Positions 44,287 through 53,607 of a stretch of DNA of 64,000 nt are shown one piece after another. Position numbers and translations under genes: made by a program. Under the pieces are notes generated by a model that did no database searches, had not been told where the DNA came from, and saw only the letters and a program-made list of their open reading frames with translations. The DNA lies in NCBI RefSeq assembly GCF_000175575.2, contig NZ_CP005986.1, forward strand, positions 2,118,615 through 2,182,614, read 5' to 3'. Every line of letters begins with the position of its first letter. Within the stretch, counting starts at the first letter, position 1. This DNA is from Acidithiobacillus caldus ATCC 51756. GTDB taxonomy: Bacteria > Pseudomonadota > Gammaproteobacteria > Acidithiobacillales > Acidithiobacillaceae.

Positions 44287-44541
44287 TCAGTAGTGGTAGC
44301 GGCATTGGGCAACCAAAATAGTGTCCTCTTGGATCGCATAGACCAGGCGATGCTCTTCGTCGATGCGTCTGGACCAAAAGCCGGCCAGGTTATGCTTCAG
44401 GGGTTCGGGTTTTCCGATCCCTTGAAAGGGGGATCGCCGTATATCCTTCAGGAGGGTATTGATGCGCTTCAACGTGTCCCCATCGTGCGCTTGCCAGAAC
44501 AGATAGTCCTCCCAGGCCGGATCGGAGAACTTAATCGGCAT
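44287..44541 (-). CDS. yoeB: YoeB-family ribosome-dependent mRNA interferase toxin
   Basis: 84 residues, the exact size class of YoeB. Catalytic residues are visible: Glu in GKPEPLKHNL, Arg in FWSRRIDEEHRLVY and the terminal CRYHY with the His-Tyr pair. YoeB cleaves mRNA in the ribosomal A site and is neutralised by YefM. Its start overlaps the yefM stop by 11 bases, the standard antitoxin-first coupling. Confidence 0.95.
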   Translation of the reverse strand: MPIKFSDPAWEDYLFWQAHDGDTLKRINTLLKDIRRSPFQGIGKPEPLKHNLAGFWSRRIDEEHRLVYAIQEDTILVAQCRYHY

Positions 44542-44788
44542 CCACCAGTGCCCTGATCGTCCCGCCGCCCGCCGCCAGCTGCTCGATGGCTTCGGCGAGT
44601 CGCTTCGCGTTTTTCGGGCTGCGCATCAGGTAGGCGGTTTCTTCCAGGGCGTTGAAATCCTGCAGGGACATCATCACGACCGGTTCTCCGGATTGGCGCG
44701 TGATCAGGATCGGAGCGCGGTCATTGGTGACCTTGTTCATGATCTCGGACAAGTGCTGTCGGGTGTGGCTGTAGGTTACCGCGTCCAT
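44531..44788 (-). CDS. yefM: YefM-family antitoxin
   Basis: 85 residues starting MDAVTYSHTRQHLSEIMNKV, with the PILITRQSGEPVVMMSLQDFNALEETAYLMRSP core of the Phd/YefM fold that dimerises and binds DNA; the C-terminal tail wraps the toxin. The ATG at 44788 follows GGGAGG; the longer frame starts inside the operator. It should repress its own operon through the palindrome just upstream. Confidence 0.95.
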   Translation of the reverse strand: MDAVTYSHTRQHLSEIMNKVTNDRAPILITRQSGEPVVMMSLQDFNALEETAYLMRSPKNAKRLAEAIEQLAAGGGTIRALVDAD

Positions 44789-44802
44789 AACGACCTCCCT
44801 AA

Positions 44803-44822
44803 TTGTACTTAAACTAGTACAA
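44803..44822. promoter_or_regulatory. YefM operator palindrome
   Basis: Perfect inverted repeat TTGTACT-N6-AGTACAA beginning 14 bases upstream of the yefM start. YefM-YoeB autoregulatory sites in other bacteria also have TGTAC-centred palindromes, so this is very probably where the YefM-YoeB complex binds. The 44823-45017 stretch beyond it shows no gene. Confidence 0.8.
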
Positions 44823-45017
44823 TGCGCGCCGACGGTCAACTAGCGCTCAGCGCAGGCCTCACATCCGCGTGCCGCCGAAAGTGAGTGTATGGGTTCTGTA
44901 TTCACGGTGTAAATCCGCATGAGCAGATAAACAGCCGTCAGCGCCGAGGTCTGAACACACAGCTAAAGCCCAGATAGATAGGTGATGATCTAATATCATG
45001 TAACTACCTGTTTTATA

Positions 45018-45094
45018 TGGTGGGCCCGGCAGGATTTGAACCCGCGACCAAAGGATTATGAGTCCCCTGCTCTGACCAGCTGAGCTACAGGCCC
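45018..45094 (-). tRNA. tRNA with CAU anticodon, probably tRNA-Ile2
   Basis: 77 nt with encoded CCA. Acceptor GGGCCTG pairs with CGGGCCC (one mismatch-tolerant wobble), anticodon loop CTCATAA (CAU), T arm CGGGTTCAAATCCTG. The anticodon arm GGACTCATAATCC followed by TTTGGTCG resembles tRNA-Ile2 (lysidine-modified, reads AUA) more than elongator tRNA-Met, and E. coli ileX also sits beside rpoD. Elongator Met cannot be excluded. About 48 bases after rpoD, possibly co-transcribed. Confidence 0.9.
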
Positions 45095-45102
45095 GAAACG
45101 CC

Positions 45103-45124
45103 GGGTCGGTCTCGTGACCGGCCC
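45103..45124 (-). terminator. Nine-pair hairpin between rpoD and the CAU tRNA
   Basis: GGGTCGGTC-TCGT-GACCGGCCC (one G-T pair) lies between the rpoD stop and the tRNA. No T run follows on the minus strand, so it is more likely an RNA processing or 3'-end stabilising element than an intrinsic terminator. Confidence 0.5.
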
Positions 45125-45142
45125 AGATGGCAACCTAGCGCA

Positions 45143-47041
45143 TTACGACGTGATGGTCACCTCACCGTCCACAAAACTGCGCAGGCGCTCGGAGCGCGAC
45201 GGATGGCGCAGTTTACGCAGAGCCTTGGCTTCGATCTGCCGGATGCGCTCGCGGGTCACGTCGAACTGCTTGCCGACCTCCTCCAGGGTGTGGTCGGTAT
45301 TCATGCCAATCCCAAAGCGCATACGCAGCACCTTGGCCTCCCGCGGCGTCAGGCCGGTATCCAGAAGCTCCTCTACCACCTCGCGGATGGCAGCATTGAC
45401 GGCCGCATCGGTGGGGGCAGCGACATTGCGGTCCTCGATGAAGTCCCCCAGGTGGGAGTCCTCATCGTCGCCTATGGGCGTCTCCATGGAAATGGGTTCC
45501 TTGGCAATCTTCAGGACCTTGCGGATCTTGTCCTCCGGCATCTCCATACGCGCCGCGAGCTCTTCCGGGGTGGGTTCGCGCCCCATCTCCTGCAGCATCT
45601 GACGGCTGATCCGGTTGAGTTTGTTGATGGTCTCGATCATGTGCACGGGGATCCGGATGGTGCGAGCCTGATCCGCTATGCTACGGGTGATGGCCTGACG
45701 AATCCACCAGGTGGCGTAGGTACTGAACTTGTAGCCGCGGCGGTATTCGAACTTGTCCACGGCCTTCATGAGACCAATGTTGCCCTCTTGGATGAGATCC
45801 AGGAACTGCAGGCCACGGTTGGTGTATTTCTTGGCGATGGAGATCACCAGACGCAGGTTGGCCTCGACCATCTCCTTCTTGGCCCGACGCGCCTTGGCCT
45901 CACCGATGGACATGAGGCGACTGGCCTCCTTGATCTCGGCAATGGGCAGACCTGCCCGTTCCTCGATGTCGGCCAGCTGGGTCATGACGGCCACGATCTC
46001 GTCGCGCAGCACCAGCATCATGGGGCTGTAGGGGCGGCCTGCGGCAATCTGGGCATCGACCCAGGCGATATCGCTTTCGTGCCCTGGGTAACTGCGCACG
46101 AACTCCTTGCGCGGGAAACCGGCGCGGTCGATGCACAGGGCCATCAATTCGCGCTCGGCCAGACGCACTTCCTCCGTCAGGTTGCGCAGCGCATCGGCCA
46201 TGAGGTCGATCTGGCGCACGTTGAGCTTCATCTCCATGAAGCGATCGGCCAGCAGTTGGCGTTGTTCCTGATATTCCGGGCTGCGCACCTTGCCTGCCTT
46301 GTGCAAGGCAAGCAGGTGCTCGTAGCCGGCGCGGATGGCGGCAAAGCGCTCCAAGGCCTCCTCCAGCTGCGGCCCCTTGTCCGCCACACTGAGGCCAGCG
46401 CCGTCCTCCTCATCCTCGTCCTCGTCGCCGTCATCGGCCTCATCGGCCTCGGCGGCGAGTCCCAAATCCTCATCCTCGGCCGCTGCTTCGTTGATGGCAT
46501 TGGGGTCAATGAAAGCATCCACGACCTCATCCAGGCGCAGCTCGCCCTGCTCCACCTTCTGCGCTGCCTCCAGCAATAGGGCAATGGTGGTGGGACAGGT
46601 GGATACAGCGCGCAGCACCTGCAGGAGACCGTCCTCGATGCGCCGCGCGATTTCGATCTCGCCTTCGCGGGTCAGGAGCTCCACCGTACCCATCTCACGC
46701 ATGTACATACGCACGGGGTCGCTGGTTCGACCGATGTCGGCTTCCACCACGGCCAAGGCCTCTTCGGCAGCCTCTTCCGCTTCCTGAGCGGCCACGATGG
46801 GGTTGCCCTCGTTGTCCATGAGCAGGGTTTCGTCATCGGGCGCCTCTTCGAAGACTTCAATGCCCATGTCGTTGATCATGGTGATGACGTTTTCCATCTG
46901 CTCCGGATCAAAGACATCCTCAGGCAGGAGGTCATTGATCTCGCGATAGGTCAGATAGCCCTGCTCTTTTCCCCGGGCAATCAACCGCTTGAGCTCGGAA
47001 CGCTGAGACTCGTTGTCCACCGTACTGTCACTCTCTCTCAT
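45143..47041 (-). CDS. rpoD: Primary sigma factor RpoD (sigma-70)
   Basis: 632 residues. Region 1.1 at the N-terminus, region 1.2 with [16 protein letters not shown], an acidic spacer (a run of Asp/Glu near residue 210), then region 2 ([24 protein letters not shown] and [15 protein letters not shown]), region 3 and region 4 with [16 protein letters not shown] and [20 protein letters not shown]. Directs RNA polymerase to housekeeping promoters. ATG 47041 is preferred to a TTG two codons upstream. Last protein gene of the rpsU-dnaG-rpoD operon. Confidence 0.97.
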   Translation of the reverse strand: MRESDSTVDNESQRSELKRLIARGKEQGYLTYREINDLLPEDVFDPEQMENVITMINDMGIEVFEEAPDDETLLMDNEGNPIVAAQEAEEAAEEALAVVEADIGRTSDPVRMYMREMGTVELLTREGEIEIARRIEDGLLQVLRAVSTCPTTIALLLEAAQKVEQGELRLDEVVDAFIDPNAINEAAAEDEDLGLAAEADEADDGDEDEDEEDGAGLSVADKGPQLEEALERFAAIRAGYEHLLALHKAGKVRSPEYQEQRQLLADRFMEMKLNVRQIDLMADALRNLTEEVRLAERELMALCIDRAGFPRKEFVRSYPGHESDIAWVDAQIAAGRPYSPMMLVLRDEIVAVMTQLADIEERAGLPIAEIKEASRLMSIGEAKARRAKKEMVEANLRLVISIAKKYTNRGLQFLDLIQEGNIGLMKAVDKFEYRRGYKFSTYATWWIRQAITRSIADQARTIRIPVHMIETINKLNRISRQMLQEMGREPTPEELAARMEMPEDKIRKVLKIAKEPISMETPIGDDEDSHLGDFIEDRNVAAPTDAAVNAAIREVVEELLDTGLTPREAKVLRMRFGIGMNTDHTLEEVGKQFDVTRERIRQIEAKALRKLRHPSRSERLRSFVDGEVTITS

Positions 47042-47054
47042 AGACAACCCACCG

Positions 47055-47070
47055 ACGCGGAAAGCCGCGT
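47055..47070 (-). promoter_or_regulatory. Hairpin in the dnaG-rpoD spacer
   Basis: ACGCGG-CTTT-CCGCGT, a perfect six-pair stem, lies about 14 bases ahead of the rpoD start. Just upstream is TTATACAAT, a possible minus 10 element. In E. coli an internal promoter and an RNase cleavage site occur in this spacer, separating rpoD from dnaG expression; this site could do the same. Confidence 0.45.
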
Positions 47071-47150
47071 ATTGTATAAGAAAACCACCGCCGATGAAAA
47101 GCCGACCGGCGCACTTGGGTAAACCGGTCCATTGGCACTTTCACGACCCC

Positions 47151-48911
47151 CTAGGACTCCTCACCCTTCGACCTTCGTCCCTTGGTGATGCGCAGGAGCT
47201 CCTGCCGCTCCTCCGGCGACAGGGCCGCAAGGCCTGCGCGATCCGCGGTTCGTCCTATGAAACGAATACGCGCCTGGGTCAGCTGCAGATTCAGGCGCGC
47301 CACGCAATCCCGTACCTCACTCTGCGATCCCTCGTCGGACCCTACGGACGGTGCAAACTGCTCGCGAAACAGCGCATCCAGATCCCACCGCGCCGCCAGC
47401 CGGGCAAAAAGGGCCTGACTTCCTATATGGGTGGACTCAGACAAAATTTCAAGGCCGTCTGCCAGCACCTCGGCGTGGGTATCCTCGTCGCGAAGGTATA
47501 CCAGCAATCTTCGTTCCAATTGCTGCCAGTGCGGATCCACGGGGCGCTGGAGCAAAAGCCGCAGGGCCGCCTGACAGAGACTCGGCCGCCCGGGGCGCTT
47601 GGCCTTCACGGGCACCGGCTTGGGCGCGGATTCTGGGAAAGCTTGCGCAGAGGTCTTGGGCAGGACGACGGCGACACCAGCAATCTCCTCGAGCCGCTGA
47701 CCATAGACCGCCCGCAGATCGGCATCCTGCACCTGGGCCAAAAATGCCCGTGCCTCGCCCAGGAATTGGGCCTTCTCGTCCGCTTTTTTTAGATCGTAGC
47801 GCTCACGCAACACGCTGAGGTGATGATCCAGGGCAGGACGTGCCTGCGCCAGAATCTCCTCGAAGGCCGCTGCGCCCCCCTTGCGCACCAGAGAGTCGGG
47901 GTCCTCGCCCTCGGGCAGGAAAAGCACCCGTAAAAGCCGGCCGGGACGCAGTCGCGCTGGCGCCAGTTGCAGTGCTCGCCAGGCCGCCGCGCGGCCCGCA
48001 GCGTCGCCGTCGAAGCACAGCACGATCTCCCCGGCAGTGCGCCAGAGGATCTCCAACTGCTTGTCCGTCAGGGCCGTACCACTGGCCGCCACGGCAAAAT
48101 CCAATCCGGCCTGATGCAGGGTAATGACGTCCAGGTAGCCCTCCACCAGCACCACCCGTCGACGCCGACGGATGCCCTCTCGCGCCAGATCCAGACCGTA
48201 AAGCATCTGTCCCTTGTGGTAGAGGATGGTCTCTGGGCTGTTGAGGTACTTGGGCTCGCGCCCGTCCGTGCTGCGTCCGGCAAAGCCGCAAAGCTGCCCG
48301 CGACCGTCGCGCAGGGGAAAGATGACTCGAGCACGAAAACGGTCGTAGTAACGGCCGTCGTCGCGCCGGGAGACCAGCCCGGCCGCCACCAGCAGTTCCC
48401 GCTGGGCGGAATTCTGGCCCAGACGGGAGGTGAGAAACTGTGCCTGATCGGGCGCAAAACCCAGGCCAAAATGGTTCCAGGTGGCTTCACTGAGGCCGCG
48501 CTGCCGCCAGTAGGCCTGTGCCGGCGGATGACTGTGCAGGGCCTCCCGGTAGAGTTTTTCGGCGGCCTCCAGGATGGCCCGCACGGGCCGGGGGTCGGGC
48601 CCTTCGGGGCGTCCCTCCTGGGGGAGCGGGATACCAGCCTCCTCCGCCAGGAGACTTACGGCCTCGACAAAGGAAAGACGCTCGTAGGCCATGAGAAAGC
48701 CAATGGCGTTGCCGTGGGCGTGGCAGCCAAAACAGTAGTAGATCTGCTTCTCCGGACTCACGGAAAAGGATGGGCTCTTCTCCTGATGAAAGGGACAGCA
48801 AGACCAATAGTCCTTACCCTTTTTCTTCAGCGACACACGGCTGTCTATGAGGCGCAGGATGTCGCTGCGGGCAAGGACCGTATCGATGAAGGCCTGGGAG
48901 AAGCGGGTCAT
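47151..48911 (-). CDS. dnaG: DNA primase
   Basis: 586 residues. N-terminal zinc-binding domain CCPFHQEKSPSFSV...YYCFGCHAHG, the RNA-polymerase-like core with YLNSPETILYHKG and the TOPRIM motifs VVLVEGYLDVI and VLCFDGDAAGRAAA, and a helical C-terminal DnaB-interaction domain. It makes RNA primers at the replication fork. The C-terminal domain is divergent as usual. Starts three bases after mutS2 ends. Confidence 0.96.
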   Translation of the reverse strand: MTRFSQAFIDTVLARSDILRLIDSRVSLKKKGKDYWSCCPFHQEKSPSFSVSPEKQIYYCFGCHAHGNAIGFLMAYERLSFVEAVSLLAEEAGIPLPQEGRPEGPDPRPVRAILEAAEKLYREALHSHPPAQAYWRQRGLSEATWNHFGLGFAPDQAQFLTSRLGQNSAQRELLVAAGLVSRRDDGRYYDRFRARVIFPLRDGRGQLCGFAGRSTDGREPKYLNSPETILYHKGQMLYGLDLAREGIRRRRRVVLVEGYLDVITLHQAGLDFAVAASGTALTDKQLEILWRTAGEIVLCFDGDAAGRAAAWRALQLAPARLRPGRLLRVLFLPEGEDPDSLVRKGGAAAFEEILAQARPALDHHLSVLRERYDLKKADEKAQFLGEARAFLAQVQDADLRAVYGQRLEEIAGVAVVLPKTSAQAFPESAPKPVPVKAKRPGRPSLCQAALRLLLQRPVDPHWQQLERRLLVYLRDEDTHAEVLADGLEILSESTHIGSQALFARLAARWDLDALFREQFAPSVGSDEGSQSEVRDCVARLNLQLTQARIRFIGRTADRAGLAALSPEERQELLRITKGRRSKGEES

Positions 48912-48914
48912 ACC

Positions 48915-51248
48915 CTAGCGTAAATCCAGTTCGCTGACGCCACCACCGCCCTGTTCCGGGCGCGCCATCCGCCAGGCGAGCACGCGCGCGTCGCTCTGGG
49001 CAAACTCCCGTACCATCTCGGCCAGAACGCCGTTGCCCGTGCCGTGCAGCACCTCCACCTGTTGCCGCCCGGCGGCGATGGCACCATCCACATGGCGCTC
49101 CAGGGCCACGCGAGCCACGTCTCGGCGCTGCCCGCGCAGGTCCAGACGCCAGGGGTGCGACTCGGGGGAGCGATAGTGGCTGCCGCCCCGCTCCTCTGCC
49201 AGCGTCGCGCCCGGATCCAGCTGAAACTGCTCCAGCGGAACCCACAACTGCTTGCCGCGAATTTCGATCTGCAGCTTCTGCCCCGCTCCATCCACACGCA
49301 GCACCTCGACGGCCTGACGCAGGGGCAGAAAGAGGCCGCGATCCCCCGCTGTCGGCAGCCGTGCGGGCGCCTGGGTCGCCGCCGGCCGCAGCCGTTCATC
49401 CAGAGCGTCGAGGCGGGCCGTGGCCGCCGCGGTATCCCGTCCCGCCTTGAGTGCCGCAATGGCCGCACGCACCTCGGCCCGCGCCTGGGCGAGTATGGTC
49501 TCCCACTGGTGACGCGCCTCGGCGGCCGCCCGCTCCCGGGCTGCGGTGGCCAGCTCCTGTTCCTTACGCCAGCGCGCTTGTAGCCGTTCCGCCTCAGCGC
49601 GCAGCGCTTCGGCTTCTTGTCGTTCGCGCTGGGCCTCCTGCAGCAAGCTTTCGCGACGGGCTTCCCAGAGCTCCCAGTCCTCCTGTTCACTGGCATGAAT
49701 GGCCTCGGCGCGATCCAGCACGGCGGCGGGTAGACCCAGGCGGCGGGCGATGGCCAGGCCATGGCTCGCGCCGCCCATGCCCAGCTGCAAGCGGTAGGTC
49801 GGGCGCAAGGCCTGCACGTCAAAGCCCATCCCCCCGAGAACGATTTCCGGACGCTCCAGGGCGTAGCGCTTGAGGGCCTCCATGTGACTGGTCAGGACGG
49901 CAAGGGCACCACGTTCCAACAGTTCGCTGCCGATGGCCCGGGCAAGGGCCGCCCCTTCGCGCGGGTCCGTACCGTTGCCCAGTTCGTCCAGCAGTAACAA
50001 GCTGTGTGCATCCGCCTGCAGCAGCACCCGGCGCAGGCGCTCCAGCTGGGCCGAGAAGGTGGAGAGATCGGCCTGGATGTCCTGGGCATCGCCAATCACG
50101 GCGAGAATCTGGGTAAAATACCCTAACTGCCCCCGGGCCGGCACCGGCAGGCCGAGGTAGGCCAGCAGGTGGCAGAGTCCCAGGGCCTTCAGCAGTGCCG
50201 TCTTGCCGCCGGCGTTGGGGCCGGTGATGACCAACTGGCGATGATCCTGTCCAAGGGCCAGGGCATTGCCGACGACGGCCTCGGGATGACGCAGGGCCAA
50301 CAGCGGATGGCGCAGGTCGCGCAGATCGAATTGCGGCTGCCCCATCACCGGCAGCAATTCACCGTTCCAGGCGGCCGCGAGCTCCAGACCCGCCCGCGTG
50401 GCTTCGATCCGGCCCATGAGGAGCAAGGCGGCACGGATGGCATCGGCGGCCCGACCCACGCGCCAGGTTAGCTCCTTTAGGATTCGCTCCTGTTCCTCCT
50501 GGAGCGCGCGCTCCACCTCCCAGAGGCGATTGTTGGCGTCCACGGCATCCAGCGGTTCGACGAAGAGGGTGCCACCGCTGGCAGAGCGGTCGTGAATGAT
50601 GGCACGAAAACGCCCCTTGTACTGGACCTTCAGCGGCAGCAAAAAACGACCACTGCGCTGGACCACCACGGGATCCTGCCAGAAATCCCGCCAGCGCGGA
50701 TTGCGCAGGGTGGCGTTCAGTTGTTGCTGCAACGCATCCCGTGCCCGTCGCGACTCCTGACGCAAGCGTCCAAGCTCCGGACTCGCACCATCCAGCAGCA
50801 CGCCATCGGCATCCAGAGTGCGCGCCAAGGTCTGGAGCAGAGTCGCGTCGGGCCCCACCGTGGCTGCCCAATGCTGCAGATCGTCGGACACCGCCTGAAG
50901 ATAGTCGGCGTAACGGCCTTGCTCCTCGACGATGCGCAGGATCTGCAGCAGCTCCTTGCCCGAGAGCAGAGCCCCGGGCCGCTGCGCCAATTGCAGCAGG
51001 GATACGACATCCGGGAGAGGGCTCGCCGGCGCACTGAAGCCCTGGCGATCGCGTTCCTGGAGGCAATGGCTCCAGTGCAGTCGCTCGCGCACCTCAGCAA
51101 GGCTTGCCCAAGGCTGCCTTCCTGCAGCGTCGCGTCGACCGTATTCGTGGGCACAGCGTTGGGTCCAGGACTCGAGTACTGCCGGGCCATCGAGCATAAC
51201 CCAGGTCGTCCGAGCCGGATCGGGCGACCGCTCCGTCGCCTGGATCAT
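48915..51248 (-). CDS. mutS2: MutS2-family ATPase with Smr nuclease domain
   Basis: 777 residues. MutS core domain, ATPase with GPNAGGKTALLKALG, LLLDELGNGTDPREGAAL and the STFSAQLERL segment, a coiled coil (about residues 515-590), and a C-terminal Smr domain with LDLRGQ and the HGTGNGVL motif. MutS2 lacks the mismatch-recognition domain; relatives suppress recombination or split collided ribosomes. Its N-terminal region is divergent from the family, so the start (ATG 51248 or 51197) is uncertain. Placement within the macromolecular synthesis operon is unusual. Confidence 0.93.
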   Translation of the reverse strand: MIQATERSPDPARTTWVMLDGPAVLESWTQRCAHEYGRRDAAGRQPWASLAEVRERLHWSHCLQERDRQGFSAPASPLPDVVSLLQLAQRPGALLSGKELLQILRIVEEQGRYADYLQAVSDDLQHWAATVGPDATLLQTLARTLDADGVLLDGASPELGRLRQESRRARDALQQQLNATLRNPRWRDFWQDPVVVQRSGRFLLPLKVQYKGRFRAIIHDRSASGGTLFVEPLDAVDANNRLWEVERALQEEQERILKELTWRVGRAADAIRAALLLMGRIEATRAGLELAAAWNGELLPVMGQPQFDLRDLRHPLLALRHPEAVVGNALALGQDHRQLVITGPNAGGKTALLKALGLCHLLAYLGLPVPARGQLGYFTQILAVIGDAQDIQADLSTFSAQLERLRRVLLQADAHSLLLLDELGNGTDPREGAALARAIGSELLERGALAVLTSHMEALKRYALERPEIVLGGMGFDVQALRPTYRLQLGMGGASHGLAIARRLGLPAAVLDRAEAIHASEQEDWELWEARRESLLQEAQRERQEAEALRAEAERLQARWRKEQELATAARERAAAEARHQWETILAQARAEVRAAIAALKAGRDTAAATARLDALDERLRPAATQAPARLPTAGDRGLFLPLRQAVEVLRVDGAGQKLQIEIRGKQLWVPLEQFQLDPGATLAEERGGSHYRSPESHPWRLDLRGQRRDVARVALERHVDGAIAAGRQQVEVLHGTGNGVLAEMVREFAQSDARVLAWRMARPEQGGGGVSELDLR

Positions 51249-51253
51249 GGGGT

Positions 51254-51700
51254 TCAGGGGGTAAGCAGCGCCTTGACTCGATCGGCGACCTGCGCCATGT
51301 CGGCCCGACCCTGCATCTGCGGCCGCAACAGCGTCAGAACCTTGCCCATATCCTTGGGGCCGGCAGCACCCGTCTCGGCAATGGCCGCGCGAATCGCACC
51401 GTCGATCTCCTCAGGCGTGAGGGGAGCCGGGAGGAAAACCTGAAGGATCTCGATCTCGCGCTCCTCCTTGTCCGCAAGGTCCGGGCGACCACCGTCGCGG
51501 AACTGCTGCGCCGAATCCTTCCGCTGCTTGATGAGTTTGTCGACGATGCCGAGAATATCGGCATCCGTCATCTCCTGGCGTTCGTCTACCTCGCGTTGCT
51601 TGATGGCGGCCATGAGCATTCGGATGGTCACCAAACGCTCGCTGTCGCGCGCGCGCATGGCGTTTTTCAGGTCTTCTTGAATCTGCTCACGCAGAGGCAT
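51254..51700 (-). CDS. yqeY: GatB/YqeY domain protein
   Basis: 148 residues starting [23 protein letters not shown], with MLMAAIKQREVDER and PKDMGKVLTLLRPQMQGRAD; this is the helical tail domain of GatB as a free protein. A tRNA-related role is presumed but unproven. The start overlaps the rpsU stop (TGATG). In many bacteria yqeY lies between rpsU and dnaG, as here. Confidence 0.95.
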   Translation of the reverse strand: MPLREQIQEDLKNAMRARDSERLVTIRMLMAAIKQREVDERQEMTDADILGIVDKLIKQRKDSAQQFRDGGRPDLADKEEREIEILQVFLPAPLTPEEIDGAIRAAIAETGAAGPKDMGKVLTLLRPQMQGRADMAQVADRVKALLTP

Positions 51701-51915
51701 CAGTACATCCGCACCAGACGCAACTGCTGCCGCCGCATCCGCTTCAGGGCGCGCTTACGGGCCGCCGCGGCCTTGCGCTTGCGCTCTTCCGTCGGCTTTT
51801 CGTAAAACTCCCGCCGCCGGACCTCCGTGAGCACGCCGGCCTTCTCGCAGGAGCGCTTGAAACGACGCAGGGCAACTTCAAAAGGTTCATTCTCTTTGAC
51901 GCGAATGGTTGGCAT
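51700..51915 (-). CDS. rpsU: 30S ribosomal protein S21
   Basis: 71 residues: [27 protein letters not shown], then [22 protein letters not shown] and the basic tail [10 protein letters not shown]. Standard S21, needed for translation initiation. First gene of the macromolecular synthesis operon (rpsU-yqeY-mutS2-dnaG-rpoD). Its promoter should lie in 51916-52030. Confidence 0.97.
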   Translation of the reverse strand: MPTIRVKENEPFEVALRRFKRSCEKAGVLTEVRRREFYEKPTEERKRKAAAARKRALKRMRRQQLRLVRMY

Positions 51916-52035
51916 GAAAAGCGATACCTCTCCGTTGGTTAGGCAAGATGATGGGGCCTAGATCATACACGGGGGCATAGATCGAGTCAAAAAAGCGGGG
52001 GGTGACGACCACTGGCTACAGGCTGTCGCAAAAAC

Positions 52036-52066
52036 TTGACAACGGCGTGCAAAAGAATCCTAATAC
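52036..52066 (+). promoter_or_regulatory. Possible sigma-70 promoter of the sigma-factor gene
   Basis: TTGACA (52036-52041) and TAATAC (52061-52066) are separated by 19 bases, longer than the ideal 17. They precede the sigma-factor start by about 85 bases. A short AGACC/GGTCT stem lies downstream in the leader (about 52109-52128). Prediction only. Confidence 0.4.
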
Positions 52067-52150
52067 TGACCGTACTGCTTGAAAAATAATGTATTAGCTA
52101 ACGTTGTTAGACCAGATTCTTCGGGTCTCAGTCCATTGAAGGAAGACGCC

Positions 52151-53008
52151 ATGCCTGCCCGTGCCAAAGCGAAACCCCAACGTCTGCCGAAAATCTTGCC
52201 GCATGCCCAGGAACCGGACATACCCGCCGATCTGCTTCCACTCCAGGAAAGTGGTCCTTTTCTCAGTCCGGAGCAGGAATCTGCGGTCATCGCCCAGATC
52301 CGCAGTGGTGACGAGGCTGCACGCGCCACGCTCGTTTCGGCCCACATGCCGCTGGTCCGCGCCATTGCCCGTTCCTACCGCAACAAGGGGCTCAGTCAGG
52401 AAGACCTGGTTCAGGAGGGGTACATGGGCTTGATGCGGGCCATGGATCGATTCCAGGAGGGGCTCGGGACGCGTTTTTCCAGCTATGCTACCTGGTGGAT
52501 CCGCGAGGCCATGCAACGGGCGCTCATCCGCGCGCGCTTCATCCGCCTACCGGATTATCTGGCCAAGTCGCTCCATGCCCTGCAGCAAAAATCCCTGGAC
52601 GAGGTCGACGGTCACGATGCCCAGCGTGCCCAGCGCCGCGAAGCCCTGGGCGTGCGCGACAGCACCATGCGTGCCCTGGATTTTGCCGATGTCCGGGTCT
52701 GCTCCCTGGACGAGGAAATGGCAGACGGCCCCAGTCGCATTGAGCAGGTGGTGGGCAACGTGGCCTCGCCGGCCCAGGATTACGATCGCGATGCGAGCGT
52801 GCGCGCCCTGCGCGAGCACCTCAAGCTCCTCAACGAGAAACAGCGTGAAGTGATGATCTACCGCTTTGGCCTGCACGGCGACGCGCCCATGACCCTGGAG
52901 GCCATTGCCGAGCGCCTGGGCGTCAGCCGCGAGGCGGTGCGACAGCTACAGGTGCGCGCCCTGCTGCGCCTGCGTCAGGCTTTGAGCGAGAGCGGCTGGG
53001 AAGGATAA
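52151..53008 (+). CDS. Alternative sigma-70 family factor, RpoS-like
   Basis: 285 residues. Region 2 (MPLVRAIARSYRNKGLSQEDLVQEGYMGLMRAMDRF, RFSSYATWWIREAMQRALIR), a region 3 with RLPDYLAKSLHAL, and region 4 ([40 protein letters not shown]) are present; there is no region 1.1. Size and layout fit group 2 factors such as RpoS, but the RpoH box is missing and the region 3 sequence diverges, so RpoS-like is a best guess. ATG 52151 follows GAAGGAAG. Its end overlaps rdgB (opposite strand) by 34 bases. Confidence 0.8.
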   Translation: MPARAKAKPQRLPKILPHAQEPDIPADLLPLQESGPFLSPEQESAVIAQIRSGDEAARATLVSAHMPLVRAIARSYRNKGLSQEDLVQEGYMGLMRAMDRFQEGLGTRFSSYATWWIREAMQRALIRARFIRLPDYLAKSLHALQQKSLDEVDGHDAQRAQRREALGVRDSTMRALDFADVRVCSLDEEMADGPSRIEQVVGNVASPAQDYDRDASVRALREHLKLLNEKQREVMIYRFGLHGDAPMTLEAIAERLGVSREAVRQLQVRALLRLRQALSESGWEG

Positions 53009-53607
53009 AGCGCGTCGAGTAGGGCCAACAGACTCCGGATAGCCATGGCCCGGTGACTGCGCAGGCGCTTGATCTCAGGCTCCAGCTGGGCTGCCGTCAG
53101 CAGATCGCCAAAAGGGATGAAGACGGGATCGTAACCGAAACCACCAGTGCCCAGCGCTGCGTCGGCAATACTACCGGACCACAGACCCTGTGCCACCAGC
53201 GGCTCCGGGTCATCGCTGCGATGCAGCAGTACCATGCAGCAGTGGAAGTGGGCAGTGCGTTCCTCTGGACGCAATCCGCGCATACGCTCCAGAAGTAGCC
53301 GATTGTTCTCGGCATCGTCGGCATCCGGTCCGGCGAAACGGGCGGAGTGGATACCCGGAGCACCATCCAGGGCCGCCACACAGAGACCGGAATCTTCGGC
53401 CAAGGTTGGTAGACCCGTGGCGGAAAACCCCGCCCGTGCCTTGAGCAGCGCATTCTCCAGAAAGCTCCCACCGTTTTCCTCGGGGCTCGGCAGGTCAAAG
53501 TCCGCCAGGGTGCGCAGGCGCACGCCATACCCCTGCAGCGAGGGTGCCAGTTCAGCTACTTTTCCCCGATTATGCGTGGCCAGTAACCACTCGCGACTCA
53601 GGGCCAA
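52975..53607 (-). CDS. rdgB: dITP/XTP pyrophosphatase (RdgB/HAM1)
   Basis: 210 residues: [14 protein letters not shown] at the start, [36 protein letters not shown] and [13 protein letters not shown] are HAM1 signatures. Removes non-canonical purine triphosphates before they enter DNA. Begins inside the last codons of rph (ten-base overlap), forming an rph-rdgB pair. Confidence 0.95.
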   Translation of the reverse strand: MALSREWLLATHNRGKVAELAPSLQGYGVRLRTLADFDLPSPEENGGSFLENALLKARAGFSATGLPTLAEDSGLCVAALDGAPGIHSARFAGPDADDAENNRLLLERMRGLRPEERTAHFHCCMVLLHRSDDPEPLVAQGLWSGSIADAALGTGGFGYDPVFIPFGDLLTAAQLEPEIKRLRSHRAMAIRSLLALLDALYPSQPLSLKA

